Assembly (NCBI GenBank): GCA_902585605.1
Contig: CACIED010000001.1
Span: 405,573 to 469,572 of the forward strand
Direction of reading: 5' to 3'
DNA length: 64,000 nucleotides
DNA from: an uncultured Alphaproteobacteria bacterium
GTDB taxonomy: Bacteria; Pseudomonadota; Alphaproteobacteria; HIMB59; GCA-002718135
Positions 18,452 through 27,800 of the stretch are shown here, piece after piece. Numbering within the stretch: the first letter of the stretch is position 1; every line of letters begins with the position of its first letter. The notes below the pieces were generated by a model. It saw only the letters and a list, made by a program, of their open reading frames with translations, ran no database searches and was not told the origin of the DNA. A program made the translations under genes and the position numbers.

Positions 18452-19432
18452 ATGAATATTTTTAATTCAGTCAAAAAAGCAGAAATCCATGTTCATTTAG
18501 AGGCAACTATAACGCCAACTTTATGTAAAAAATTTGCTAAACGAAACAACTATGAAATAGCAGAAGAAATGTTTGGATCAAAGTACGCATACCAATGGGA
18601 TGATTTTTATGATTTTATAAAAAAATATGACATCGTTACTTCTGTCATACATACACCAGAAGATTATTTTGAATTAACGTATGAATATCTAAAAGATTGT
18701 GCCGCCAATAATGTTCTTTATGTTGAGGCGATGATTTCCTCTACTCATGCTAAAGAAAAAGGTATGACCTATCATTCATTTATTGAAGGAGTTTATGAAG
18801 CTTCTAAAAAAGCTGAAGAGGATTTTGGTATTGTTTCACGTTACATAATGAATGGGATCAGACATTTAGGACCAGAGTCAGTACAAGGGACTGCAGAGGA
18901 AGTTTTAAATAATCCTCATCCTTGTTTAGTTGGTTTTGGTTTGGCGGGGGATGAATTGCATTTTCCTCCAAGCTTATTTGTTGAAACATTTGATATGTTA
19001 AAAAAAGAAAATTTTCCAATTACTGTTCATGCAGGTGAATGGGATGGTCCTGTAAATATAAGAAATGCTATTAACCTTCTGCATCCAACAAGATTAGGCC
19101 ATGGTGTTCGATCAATAGAGGATCCTGATTTAGTTAAAGAAATAATTGATAAAGATATTATTCTAGAAACTTGTCCAACAAGTAATATTGCAACTAAAAT
19201 TTACAAAGATTATGTAGATCATCCTGTGAAAACATTATTTGATCAAGGGGTAAAAGTAACAGTGAATTCTGATGACCCTCCTTTTTTTAATGCAACGATA
19301 AACGGTGAATACAAAGTCATGGAAGATTTAGGCTTAAATGAAAAGGAACTAACCTCCCTTACTCATAACGCAGTTAAATATTCTTTTTGTGATGAAGAAA
19401 ATAAAACTAAATTATTAGCTAAATTAAACTAG
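18452..19432 (+). CDS. add: Adenosine deaminase
   Basis: It deaminates adenosine and deoxyadenosine to inosine forms. From the ATG at 18452 the protein is 326 residues, beginning MNIFNSVKKAEIHVHLEA. The HxH zinc motif then falls at the usual position near the N-terminus, so the longer open frame upstream is discarded. Also seen are the zinc His and catalytic-site motif in VHAGEWDGP, RLGHGVRS (proton-shuttle region), ETCPTSN and the late NSDDPPFF. It is convergent with an adenosine kinase-like gene by 14 bp of overlap. Confidence 0.93.
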   Translation: MNIFNSVKKAEIHVHLEATITPTLCKKFAKRNNYEIAEEMFGSKYAYQWDDFYDFIKKYDIVTSVIHTPEDYFELTYEYLKDCAANNVLYVEAMISSTHAKEKGMTYHSFIEGVYEASKKAEEDFGIVSRYIMNGIRHLGPESVQGTAEEVLNNPHPCLVGFGLAGDELHFPPSLFVETFDMLKKENFPITVHAGEWDGPVNIRNAINLLHPTRLGHGVRSIEDPDLVKEIIDKDIILETCPTSNIATKIYKDYVDHPVKTLFDQGVKVTVNSDDPPFFNATINGEYKVMEDLGLNEKELTSLTHNAVKYSFCDEENKTKLLAKLN

Positions 19433-20393
19433 ACAATTTTACTAAAGGTCTTGCACCATAATGCGAAATAATTTCCGCAGCAGCAATTGATGCATAATTA
19501 CCGCATTCATCCATTGCTTTACCTTTAGAATAACCAAATAAAAAACCAGCTGCAAATAAATCCCCAGCTCCAGTTGTATCTACAACTTTTTCTACTTTTT
19601 TTGCAGCAACTTCAGTGATGTCATTACCAGAAACAATAACTGATCCACTACTTCCTTTAGTAATAGCAGAAATTATATTTAATGATTTTGCATATTCTAG
19701 ACCTTCTTCAAAACTTTCTGTTTGTGCCATTGCTTTGATTTCATCTTCGTTAGCAAAAAGAATATCAACATTCTCAGTTATTAATTCTTTAAAAGAGTCT
19801 CTATGTCTATCAACACAAAAAAGATCAGATAGAGTAAATGCAATTTTTTGATTATCAGCTTTGCAAATATCTACCATTTTTTTCATAGCTTTTTTTGCAT
19901 TTTCATTGTCCCACAAGTAGCCTTCCAAATATGCAATCTTATGATTTTTAATATCATCCTCTTTTATATCTTCAGGTCCTATTAATGTTCCAGCACCAAG
20001 AAAAGTACACATTGTTCTTGTTCCATCTTCTTCAACAAAAATTGTACAACATCCAGTTGAAATATCAGGAGATGTAAATCCCAATGGAAATTTTAGTCCT
20101 TCCCGGATCATATCTTTTTGAAGGTATACTCCAATTTCATCATTTTTAATTTTTCCAATAAAACTTCCATTACCGCCAAAAGAGGTAATACCAAACATGG
20201 AGTTACCAAGGGAACCTCCACCAGCCATTTCTCTAATGGAATAACTTTCATGCAAATTATTTTTTAAATTTTCATCAATAAGATTCATAGAATCTCTATT
20301 AATTTCATGCTTTTCAATTTCACTTTGATTGGAAGGAATTATGGCATCTACCATAGCATTTCCAATTCCAACTACATCTAATTTATCACTCAT
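19419..20393 (-). CDS. PfkB-family carbohydrate kinase, probable adenosine kinase
   Basis: The 324-residue ribokinase-fold protein has the N-terminal GIGNAMVD, GGSLGNSMFGITSFGG (substrate site, near 59) and the anion-hole signature DTTGAGDLFAAGFLFG (near 270, with the catalytic Asp). The pattern fits the adenosine kinase/PfkB group common in alphaproteobacteria. The adjacent adenosine deaminase gene supports a purine nucleoside substrate, but substrate cannot be read from sequence alone. It overlaps the EamA transporter gene by 4 bp. Confidence 0.83.
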   Translation of the reverse strand: MSDKLDVVGIGNAMVDAIIPSNQSEIEKHEINRDSMNLIDENLKNNLHESYSIREMAGGGSLGNSMFGITSFGGNGSFIGKIKNDEIGVYLQKDMIREGLKFPLGFTSPDISTGCCTIFVEEDGTRTMCTFLGAGTLIGPEDIKEDDIKNHKIAYLEGYLWDNENAKKAMKKMVDICKADNQKIAFTLSDLFCVDRHRDSFKELITENVDILFANEDEIKAMAQTESFEEGLEYAKSLNIISAITKGSSGSVIVSGNDITEVAAKKVEKVVDTTGAGDLFAAGFLFGYSKGKAMDECGNYASIAAAEIISHYGARPLVKLSSLI

Positions 20394-21274
20394 TTTTGTT
20401 TAATTATTATAGGTACTAATTGTACTATAATGACTCCAACAAATATTGCAAGGCATCCAAGTATTTTTTGTGTGTCTAAAATTTGATTTAAAAGTATCCA
20501 ACCTGCTATTGCAGCAAAGACTGACTCCATTGATAAAATAATAGCAGCAGGAGCAGGATTAGCTTTATGTTGAGCAATAATTTGAAGTGTATATCCAATG
20601 CCAGCAGAAAAAATACCTGTATATAAAATTTCAAACCATTCAATTTGCATATTTGACAGCTTTGGTTCCTCCCACATAAAAGCTAAGATCATAGATAAAA
20701 TAAAAACAATGAAGTACTGAATACTTCCAAATAAAAAAGGACTGTTAAGTTCTTTCATAAAAATATCGATACAAATAATATGTAAGGCAAAAAATAAAGC
20801 AGCAATAAACAAGAGTGAATCTGATTGTTGAATTTCAACTGATTGATTAGAGGACAAAAGATAAGATCCATACAAACAAAGTAAAATGGCAATCCAGATA
20901 ATCCAGTGTACCTGTTTTTTAATTATGAATCTTGAAATTATACCAACAAAGGGAACGTAAAGAGTGCTAAGAAAAGCAGCATTTGATATTAATGATTTTT
21001 GTAAAGCGTATTGTTGAAGACCCATACCACCAAAAAGAAAAAAACCTGTAGCTAAACAAAGATAAACTTTTTTTCTATCACTTAATATTTTAAAAATATT
21101 TTGTTGTTCTAGATAAATCACAAATGGAATTACTGTTAAAAAAGCAAAAAAGAATCTTCCAAAGCTAAAAGTAAAAGGACCTATGGCTCCCATTCCAGTA
21201 GTTTGGCTTACAAAAGCTGTTCCCCATATAAGTGAGGCAATTAACATGAGTATGTTAGCTCTTGTATGACTCAT
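20390..21274 (-). CDS. EamA/DMT family transporter
   Basis: The 294-residue inner-membrane protein has about ten hydrophobic helices in two EamA repeats. The first repeat has LIWGTAFVSQT near 15, and the second ends with ILSMESVFAAIAGWILL near 250, a DMT landmark. The substrate is unknown. The gene overlaps the PfkB kinase gene by 4 bp, so a link to nucleoside or metabolite transport is possible but not shown. Confidence 0.88.
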   Translation of the reverse strand: MSHTRANILMLIASLIWGTAFVSQTTGMGAIGPFTFSFGRFFFAFLTVIPFVIYLEQQNIFKILSDRKKVYLCLATGFFLFGGMGLQQYALQKSLISNAAFLSTLYVPFVGIISRFIIKKQVHWIIWIAILLCLYGSYLLSSNQSVEIQQSDSLLFIAALFFALHIICIDIFMKELNSPFLFGSIQYFIVFILSMILAFMWEEPKLSNMQIEWFEILYTGIFSAGIGYTLQIIAQHKANPAPAAIILSMESVFAAIAGWILLNQILDTQKILGCLAIFVGVIIVQLVPIIIKQK

Positions 21275-21295
21275 AAAAATATTTGATTACTTATT

Positions 21296-23086
21296 TTATT
21301 GTTTATCTTTATTAATCCACCAAGACTCAATTACAATTCCGTAAAGTGGAATTTCGTCTGGGTATTCAAAAAAATCCCAATAAGCAATTCTGTCTTTGTT
21401 GCTATGATAAAGAGGAACAACATAGTGACCCCATAACAATACTCTATCAAGTGCGTGGATCGCCGTTGTTAATTCTTCTCTATTTGTTGCACTAATTAGT
21501 TTTTCAATTAATGCATCAACTGCTGGACTATTGATACCAGGATAATTTCTGCTTCCATCTTTTTGACCAACTTCTGATCCCCAATAAAATTGTTGCTCAT
21601 TTCCTGGACTTAAACTGACGCCCCAATATCTTTTAATCATATCAAAATCATAACTTAACAAACGTTCTTGATACTGTGATGAATCAACAGTTCGTACATC
21701 CATTGTAATGCCAAGTTTTTTTAAATTACTTTGATAGGCTAAGGCAATTTTCTCATCAGATGGACTGACAATCAAGAACTCAAACTTGAATTCCTTTCCA
21801 TCTTTTATCAGTTTTCCATTTTCAACAAACCAACCCTCTTTTTCGAGTATTTCTTTTGCTTTCAATAAATTTTTACGGTCATTACCACTGCCATCTGTAA
21901 TAGGTGGAGTAAATGTTTCCGTAAATACCTCTGCTGGAATTTCATCTTTCCATACATTCAATAATTCTAACTCATTTTTTGACGGTAAGCCTGATGAAGC
22001 TAATGGTGAATTATCAAAATAACTATCTGTTCTCACATAAGCATTTTGATATATCGTTTTATTAATCCATTCATGATCATAGGCATAACTTAAAGCAAGT
22101 CTTACATTTCTATTATTAAATATGTCACGTCTTGTATTCATTACAAGACCATTCATTCCAACAGGTCTATCGTTATTCATTTCTGTCAGTATTACCTCAC
22201 CATTCTGGACAGCTTTAAAATCATACTCTGATAACCAACGTTTAACATTGTACTCTCTTCTAAAGTCGTATTCACCAACCTTAAAAGCTTCAACTAAGAC
22301 ATTTGAGTCTTTGTAATAATCATAAATAATTGTATCAAAATTATAGAGACCTTTATTTACAGGCAAATCTTTTGCCCAATAATTTTCAACGCGTTTGTAT
22401 TTTATTTGACGTCCTGGATCGAGACTGTCAACTTGGTATGGACCACTGCCTAGAGGGATATCTAAAAATGTTTTTGTAACATCAAGATTTTCATAAAATT
22501 TTTTTGGAATGATAGGAAGAAAGCCCGCAATAATAAGAGGCAATTCTTTATCTTCATTATTTTCAAAAATCATTTTTATTCCATCATTTCCAATCAATTG
22601 AGTTTCAACAACTTTGCCATATGTTTTTTTCTGATTTGGAGTACCTTTTGTTTGAAATGTTTCTAGACTAAACAATACATCATCGCGTGTTATTGGTGAG
22701 CCATCATGAAATGTTGCATTTGAATTTAAATAAAAAGTTATAGACGATCTATCTTCAGGCAATTCTACTTTTTCAGCTATTAAACCATAGAGAGAAAATG
22801 CTTCATCCCATACCCTTCTCATTAACGTATCATTAACATACCCAAGTCCAGCAGCTTTAGAACCTTTAAATGCTACTCTATTAAGATTATCAAAAGAACC
22901 ATATGATCCAAATTTTACCGTTCCACCTTTAGGTGCATTTGGGTTTACATAATCTAGATTTTCAAAATCACTGGCATACTTTGGTGTTCCATGCATTGCA
23001 ATACCGTGAACTTTTTCACTGTACGCATGTTTGTTAAGTGCAATTATTGAAGTTAAAATGGTAAATGCGATTAGAAATTTTTTCAT
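21296..23086 (-). CDS. yejA: YejA-like extracellular solute-binding protein, family 5 (oligopeptide/microcin C type)
   Basis: The 596-residue periplasmic binding protein has a signal peptide (about 1-23, ending AYS). Next comes GIAMHGTPKY, the YejA-type mature start, then NPNAPKGGTVKFG and ATFHDGSPITRDDVLFS, the SBP family 5 signature. The length is typical. No yejB/E/F permease or ATPase lies next to it, so it must use transporter parts encoded elsewhere. It is followed by the EamA gene after 21 bp. Confidence 0.9.
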   Translation of the reverse strand: MKKFLIAFTILTSIIALNKHAYSEKVHGIAMHGTPKYASDFENLDYVNPNAPKGGTVKFGSYGSFDNLNRVAFKGSKAAGLGYVNDTLMRRVWDEAFSLYGLIAEKVELPEDRSSITFYLNSNATFHDGSPITRDDVLFSLETFQTKGTPNQKKTYGKVVETQLIGNDGIKMIFENNEDKELPLIIAGFLPIIPKKFYENLDVTKTFLDIPLGSGPYQVDSLDPGRQIKYKRVENYWAKDLPVNKGLYNFDTIIYDYYKDSNVLVEAFKVGEYDFRREYNVKRWLSEYDFKAVQNGEVILTEMNNDRPVGMNGLVMNTRRDIFNNRNVRLALSYAYDHEWINKTIYQNAYVRTDSYFDNSPLASSGLPSKNELELLNVWKDEIPAEVFTETFTPPITDGSGNDRKNLLKAKEILEKEGWFVENGKLIKDGKEFKFEFLIVSPSDEKIALAYQSNLKKLGITMDVRTVDSSQYQERLLSYDFDMIKRYWGVSLSPGNEQQFYWGSEVGQKDGSRNYPGINSPAVDALIEKLISATNREELTTAIHALDRVLLWGHYVVPLYHSNKDRIAYWDFFEYPDEIPLYGIVIESWWINKDKQ

Positions 23087-23154
23087 AGATATATTCTATC
23101 AAAAAAAAGACAGATTTGTAATGAAATATAAGTTTAAAAAATTATATAAATAGA

Positions 23155-23562
23155 ATGCAAATCCTTAAATTAATTTTGGTACTTATAATATTATGTATTG
23201 GACATAGTATTCATGCAGCAGAAGTTGATATTTTTAAAGGTATGAAACTATATGCTGAAAATTGTGCAGGGTGTCATATGGGTAATTTAGCAGGTCATGA
23301 AGAGTGGGATAAATCGTTAGATGAAGATGGTCATCGAAGAGCTCCTCCTCTTAATGGCACTGGGCATACTTGGCACCACTCTCCTGCACAATTATTTCAT
23401 GTCATTAAATATGGTTTTAAAAAATCAAATCCTGATTATGAAGGTAAAATGCTTGGTAATGATGCGTTATCAGATGAGGATGTTTGGTCTATTCTTGAAT
23501 TTATCAAAAGCACATGGCCAGAAAAAATACTAAAAAAATACAACTCCCATTTTAAAAGCTAA
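23155..23562 (+). CDS. Class I cytochrome c, periplasmic
   Basis: The 135-residue protein has a signal peptide (about 1-21, ending HAAE). One heme-attachment motif follows, CAGCH (near 38), after AENC. GKMLGNDALSDEDVWSILEFIKS is near 100, where the Met is the likely axial ligand. It is a mono-heme electron carrier of the general cytochrome c family. It lies 51 bp before msrPQ on the same strand and could be co-transcribed with them. Confidence 0.9.
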   Translation: MQILKLILVLIILCIGHSIHAAEVDIFKGMKLYAENCAGCHMGNLAGHEEWDKSLDEDGHRRAPPLNGTGHTWHHSPAQLFHVIKYGFKKSNPDYEGKMLGNDALSDEDVWSILEFIKSTWPEKILKKYNSHFKS

Positions 23563-23613
23563 GATTATTGAAGCAAATCTTCAATTTTAATATTTAAGAT
23601 ATATATAATTATT

Positions 23614-24531
23614 ATGAAAATTTTAGGATCTGAAATCACACCCTATAAGACATATTTAAATAGACGTAAGTTCATAAAAGGATCTTTAGCTAGCGCCATG
23701 CTAGCAACGGTTACCTCATCAGCATTTGCAAACCACGATAGTGATCTTTCAATTTATACTAAAAATCTAAATGAAAACGACAAACTTAATTCTTACGAAG
23801 AAATCACAACGTACAATAATTTTTATGAGTTTGGGACTCATAAAAAACATCCCCATTTAAACTCTGGAAATTTTAAACCTAGACCATGGACAATAAAAAT
23901 AGATGGTCTTGTGAAAAAGCCTCAAACATTTGATTTAGAAAAAATTTTATCAAATGTAACAATTGAAGATAGGGTTTATAGATTAAGATGTGTTGAAGCA
24001 TGGTCCATGGTTATTCCTTGGCAAGGTTTTCAGTTATCTGAACTTATAAAAATGGCCGAACCTTTAAGTTCAGCAAAGTATGTTCAGTTTGTAACTGTAT
24101 TCAGACCGGAAGAAATGCCAGGTCAGCAAAAGAGAACAATTATTTGGCCATATAGAGAAGGGCTTCGAATGGATGAAGCAATGAATCCTTTAACAATATT
24201 AGCAACTGGATTGTATGGTCATGAAATGCCTAATCAAAATGGTGCTCCCATAAGATTAGTTGTTCCATGGAAGTATGGTTTCAAATCAATTAAATCAATT
24301 GTGGAAATTAGATTTTTAGATACTCAACCTGAAACATCCTGGGAAACTTTAGCTCCTTGGGAATATGGTTTTTATGCTAATGTCAATCCTAATGTTAATC
24401 ATCCAAGGTGGAGTCAAGGAACAGAGAGACGAATTGGAGAGTTTAAAAGAAGAGAAACACTTATGTTTAATGGCTATGAAGAAGAAGTAGCACATCTCTA
24501 TAAAGATTTAGATTTGACTAAATTTTATTAA
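23614..24531 (+). CDS. msrP: Protein-methionine-sulfoxide reductase catalytic subunit (molybdopterin)
   Basis: MsrP (YedY) repairs oxidised methionine in periplasmic proteins. The 305 residues start with a twin-arginine-like signal (NRRKFIKGSLAS, cut near AFA). The molybdenum-ligating Cys is in YRLRCVEAWSMV (near 130). GAPIRLVVPWKYGFKSIKSI and NPNVNHPRWSQ are strong YedY features. The heme-membrane partner msrQ starts 3 bp downstream. Confidence 0.96.
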   Translation: MKILGSEITPYKTYLNRRKFIKGSLASAMLATVTSSAFANHDSDLSIYTKNLNENDKLNSYEEITTYNNFYEFGTHKKHPHLNSGNFKPRPWTIKIDGLVKKPQTFDLEKILSNVTIEDRVYRLRCVEAWSMVIPWQGFQLSELIKMAEPLSSAKYVQFVTVFRPEEMPGQQKRTIIWPYREGLRMDEAMNPLTILATGLYGHEMPNQNGAPIRLVVPWKYGFKSIKSIVEIRFLDTQPETSWETLAPWEYGFYANVNPNVNHPRWSQGTERRIGEFKRRETLMFNGYEEEVAHLYKDLDLTKFY

Positions 24532-24534
24532 TGA

Positions 24535-25140
24535 ATGTTTTCAACAAGAAATTTTAACCGCAGCAAACCCGTCTTATTTATTTTAATTCTATTTCCTAGT
24601 CTACTTTGGGCGCAACAATTTGTTACTGGGAATCTTGGAGTAAATCCAATTGAAAAATTAATGGATGAGTTAGGTCTAATGGCACTCAGATTAATAATAT
24701 TAACTCTTATGATTACTACATTATCAAATATTAAATCTTTAAAATCGATAGTTGTATTACGAAGAATGATTGGACTTTTTGCTTTCTATTATGTCTGTTT
24801 GCATTTCTCCACCTACATAGTTTTAGATCATTTTTTAGATATGCAATTTATCATACAAGATATAATAAAAAGACCATTTATAACTTTTGGTTTTATAAGT
24901 TTTCTTTTTTTAATCCCGCTTGCTAGCACCTCAACAAACAATATGATTAAACGACTAGGTTTTAAATTATGGAAGAAAATTCATTATTTAATTTACCCAG
25001 TAGCTATTCTGGCTAGTATGCATTTTTATGTTTTAGTTCGCGCTGATAAAACCGAACCAGTCATTTATATGGGAATAATTATCCTCTTGTTACTTCACAG
25101 AATATTTAAAAGACTTACTCGTCCTCAGTTGGCTCAGTAA
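24535..25140 (+). CDS. msrQ: Heme-binding membrane subunit of methionine-sulfoxide reductase
   Basis: MsrQ (YedZ) passes electrons from the membrane to MsrP. It is 201 residues with about six hydrophobic helices of the ferric-reductase-like type. Candidate heme ligands are His in YYVCLHFSTY (near 95), WKKIHYLIYP (near 146) and ASMHFYVL (near 160). RRMIGL precedes the first. The final 26 bp overlap the convergent MFS gene. Confidence 0.92.
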   Translation: MFSTRNFNRSKPVLFILILFPSLLWAQQFVTGNLGVNPIEKLMDELGLMALRLIILTLMITTLSNIKSLKSIVVLRRMIGLFAFYYVCLHFSTYIVLDHFLDMQFIIQDIIKRPFITFGFISFLFLIPLASTSTNNMIKRLGFKLWKKIHYLIYPVAILASMHFYVLVRADKTEPVIYMGIIILLLLHRIFKRLTRPQLAQ

Positions 25141-26353
25141 CGGGGTTCATTTCCATACCGGCAGGACTAATATTTCGCGGTAAAGGATTGTATTGTGATT
25201 CAAGATCACGCGGCTTAGTTCTTTGTGTCATCCTATACAAACCAAATAATCCCAGTAGTCCGTGTATTAAAAATAAATAGATATAAAAACCTACCGCTCC
25301 CAAAATTTCCATGAATCCAGAAACAAATAAAGGTCCGATAATCGATCCAATACCAATAAGTATACCAAAGGTAGCACTTGCTGATACTATCTCATTAGGT
25401 TGTAAGAAGTCATTTGTATGAGCAACCGTAAGTGAATACATTGGTAAACAAGCAACTGAAAAAAGACCAGTAAAAATTAAGAATAATGTTAGGGGCATAA
25501 AGTTTGCAAAAACAAAAAATAAACTCAAACCTGAAGCCATAAAAGAAACACCAATAAGAATAATACGTCTATCAATTCTATCTGACAAATACCCAATAGG
25601 CCATTGAGATAGGGCGCCAGCTGATGTTATAATCATCATATAGAGAGAAATTTCAAATAAACTTAAATTAATAGATGATGCATAAATTGCACCATAACCA
25701 AAAACTGCACTATGCGATAAACCAGTTGCTAACGCTCCAACAAAACCTAGAGGTGAAACAGTATAAAATTCTCTTAAAGAAAAAAATTTAGGACTTTCTG
25801 TATTAGGTTGTTCTGTTGAAGACAAAAGAATAGGAAGAAGTGCGAATGATAATAAGATTGATACTAAAATAAATAAATCAACTTTAGCTGGATCACCTAA
25901 ATTTAATAAAAATTGTCCTGCTCCAACAAATACAAAAGTAATAATCATGTAAACGGAAAGTAATTGACCGCGAGTTTGATTAGTTGATTTTTCATTCAAC
26001 CAACTCTCCATGATCACATAAATTCCAGCAAGACTTAAACCAGTTAATATTCGTATAAACATCCATGAATAGGGATGAACAAATACTGAATGTAATAATA
26101 TAGCGATAGAAGCAAGCGATGCTAAAGCGGCAAAAACTCTTATGTGACCAACACGTTGTAAAAAAATTGGAATTGTTAACGCGCCAGTTAAGTATCCAAC
26201 GTAATAACCAGCTATAATAAATCCTGATGCAAAAAAACTAAAACCTTCTAAAACAGAACGAACACCGATAAGTGTTCCTTGCAATCCATGACCAAGACTA
26301 ATTAAAGCAAAGCCAAAAAAAAGGGCCCAAGTGTTTTGTAGTACCTTAAACAT
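25115..26353 (-). CDS. MFS transporter (YcaD/CynX-like)
   Basis: The 412-residue protein has twelve predicted membrane helices. The typical MFS loop is seen as QWPIGYLSDRIDRRIILIG (near 243) between the sixth and eighth helices. The N-terminal half has GHGLQGTLIGVRS and the Trp-Leu-Asn-Glu loop in MESWLNEKS, which resembles the YcaD subgroup. The substrate is unknown. The C-terminal tail (last about 30 residues) is polar and acidic, and its coding end overlaps msrQ. Confidence 0.88.
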   Translation of the reverse strand: MFKVLQNTWALFFGFALISLGHGLQGTLIGVRSVLEGFSFFASGFIIAGYYVGYLTGALTIPIFLQRVGHIRVFAALASLASIAILLHSVFVHPYSWMFIRILTGLSLAGIYVIMESWLNEKSTNQTRGQLLSVYMIITFVFVGAGQFLLNLGDPAKVDLFILVSILLSFALLPILLSSTEQPNTESPKFFSLREFYTVSPLGFVGALATGLSHSAVFGYGAIYASSINLSLFEISLYMMIITSAGALSQWPIGYLSDRIDRRIILIGVSFMASGLSLFFVFANFMPLTLFLIFTGLFSVACLPMYSLTVAHTNDFLQPNEIVSASATFGILIGIGSIIGPLFVSGFMEILGAVGFYIYLFLIHGLLGLFGLYRMTQRTKPRDLESQYNPLPRNISPAGMEMNPVTEPTEDE

Positions 26354-26375
26354 CTTCTAACTTTTTATTGAAATT

Positions 26376-26729
26376 CTAGTATTCTTCTTCGCCGTCTTCT
26401 TTAGGTTTAATACCTTCGGCTATTGGATCAATTTCTGTTTCATCTTCTAATAAAACAGTATCATCCTCAAGATTGTCTTCGTTGTTATCCAAATCCAAAT
26501 TATCGATATCAAGATCATCATCTTTTTCTTTTGGTTTTGGTGGGACAGGATTAGTTAAAGGAGCAGCATTAGTACTTCCAGGTTTTCTTCCACGTCTTGG
26601 TCTAGTCATGGTAGTAACTTCAATTTCTTTACCACACTCAGGACATTCCAGTTCCGTTCTTCCTAAGTCGTAGTATTGCTTACTACACATTGGACATATT
26701 CTTTTTAAACCCCAAGATTCTTTGTACAT
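26376..26729 (-). CDS. FYDLN-acid family protein (TIGR02300)
   Basis: The 117-residue protein opens with GLKRICPMCSKQYYDLGRTELECPECGKE, a four-cysteine zinc-ribbon module with the FYDLN-type motif written YYDLG. Then comes a basic segment (RPRRGRKPG) and a long Asp/Glu-rich acidic tail. This architecture is characteristic of an alphaproteobacterial family of unknown function. It lies 2 bp after the zf-CHCC gene, so the two small zinc proteins are probably one transcript. Confidence 0.85.
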   Translation of the reverse strand: MYKESWGLKRICPMCSKQYYDLGRTELECPECGKEIEVTTMTRPRRGRKPGSTNAAPLTNPVPPKPKEKDDDLDIDNLDLDNNEDNLEDDTVLLEDETEIDPIAEGIKPKEDGEEEY

Positions 26730-26731
26730 TT

Positions 26732-26902
26732 CTACTCTTCTTTTTTTATAAATATTTTACCACAATAACCACAAACAATTTTGTTCTCATTATTGAAGGT
26801 GTAATAAACTGCGGGATGTCCTAAACCATCTTCACCACCATCGCAAGAGATAGTTTCGGTTTTTGGATCTACTTCCACAATATCCTCAGTCATAAAAGTC
26901 AT
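26732..26902 (-). CDS. zf-CHCC zinc-finger domain protein (NDUFS6-like), 56 residues
   Basis: A small gene read directly from the minus strand, start ATG at 26902 (or an in-frame ATG at 26893), stop TAG at 26732-26734. The product has CDGGEDGLGHPAVYY and VCGYCGKIF, giving the Cys, His, Cys, Cys zinc ligands and spacing of the zf-CHCC family related to complex I subunit NDUFS6. The length is normal for the bacterial family. Its function is not established. It is placed directly before the FYDLN-acid gene. Confidence 0.87.
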   Translation of the reverse strand: MTFMTEDIVEVDPKTETISCDGGEDGLGHPAVYYTFNNENKIVCGYCGKIFIKKEE

Positions 26903-26937
26903 ATAAAATTTTCATACAAAAAGTCTATATTTTTTCC

Positions 26938-27786
26938 TTATAGAATTTGAAAATAAACAACCGAAATACCACTCACTATTAAAATAGAAGGTATTATTCG
27001 AGATTTTGCATTTTTCTCAAATAAGAAAAGCATTCCAATAATTGCAGCAAACACAATACTTATTTCTCTAATACTAGAGACATAAGCTATTTCTATAAAT
27101 TGCATACTCCAAACAACTATTGCGTAACTACTTGTTGCAAATACACCAGCAGCAATCCCCGATCTAAAAGTGTACGTTTCTCTTTTTCGTAAACCATCTT
27201 TCGAGATCAAACCAATAATTAGTAAAGGTATTCCATTAAGTGTGAAGAGCCAGTAAATATAGGAAAAACCATTTTCAGAAAGCCTAACCCCAACCCCGTC
27301 AACTAAAGTGTAAGCAGTAATTAGAATAGCCGTTGATATCGCGAGAGCAAAACCTCTAAAGTTAAAAGATAAATTTTTAGCATAAGAAATTAAAAATAAT
27401 CCAATACAAACAATTAATATTCCAACAAAACCAGCAACACTAATATCAGAACTTAAAAATAAAATACTAATGATTGCTACAAACAAACATGAACTTCCTC
27501 TAGAAATTGGATATATGTAAGAGAGATCACCGTACCTATAAGAATAAATTACATTTAATCTATAAATGACATGAATGATAACGGTTGCAATTAAAAAATA
27601 CCAAACCTCTAAAGTTGGAAATGGAACAGTAAATGTTAAAGGTAAAAAAATAGTAACTTCTAAGACAGATGTTATACCCATTAAAGATAATGGGTTCTTA
27701 CTTGATTTTATTATAGCACTCCAAACTGCATGACATAGAGCAGAAACAAGAATTAAGATAAAAATAAAATTTACTGACAATGTCAT
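26938..27786 (-). CDS. EamA-like transporter (DMT superfamily)
   Basis: The 282-residue protein has about ten hydrophobic helices. The first includes ALCHAVWSAIIKSSKNP (near 16), the second-repeat end has SIREISIVFAAIIGMLFLFEK (near 240), and YRYGDLSYIYPISRG lies near 85. These fit a DMT exporter subgroup. It lies 14 bp downstream of the last gene of the Ugp-type importer on the same strand and could be read with it. The substrate is unknown. Confidence 0.85.
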   Translation of the reverse strand: MTLSVNFIFILILVSALCHAVWSAIIKSSKNPLSLMGITSVLEVTIFLPLTFTVPFPTLEVWYFLIATVIIHVIYRLNVIYSYRYGDLSYIYPISRGSSCLFVAIISILFLSSDISVAGFVGILIVCIGLFLISYAKNLSFNFRGFALAISTAILITAYTLVDGVGVRLSENGFSYIYWLFTLNGIPLLIIGLISKDGLRKRETYTFRSGIAAGVFATSSYAIVVWSMQFIEIAYVSSIREISIVFAAIIGMLFLFEKNAKSRIIPSILIVSGISVVYFQIL

Positions 27787-27800
27787 CAGTAGATAAGAAT

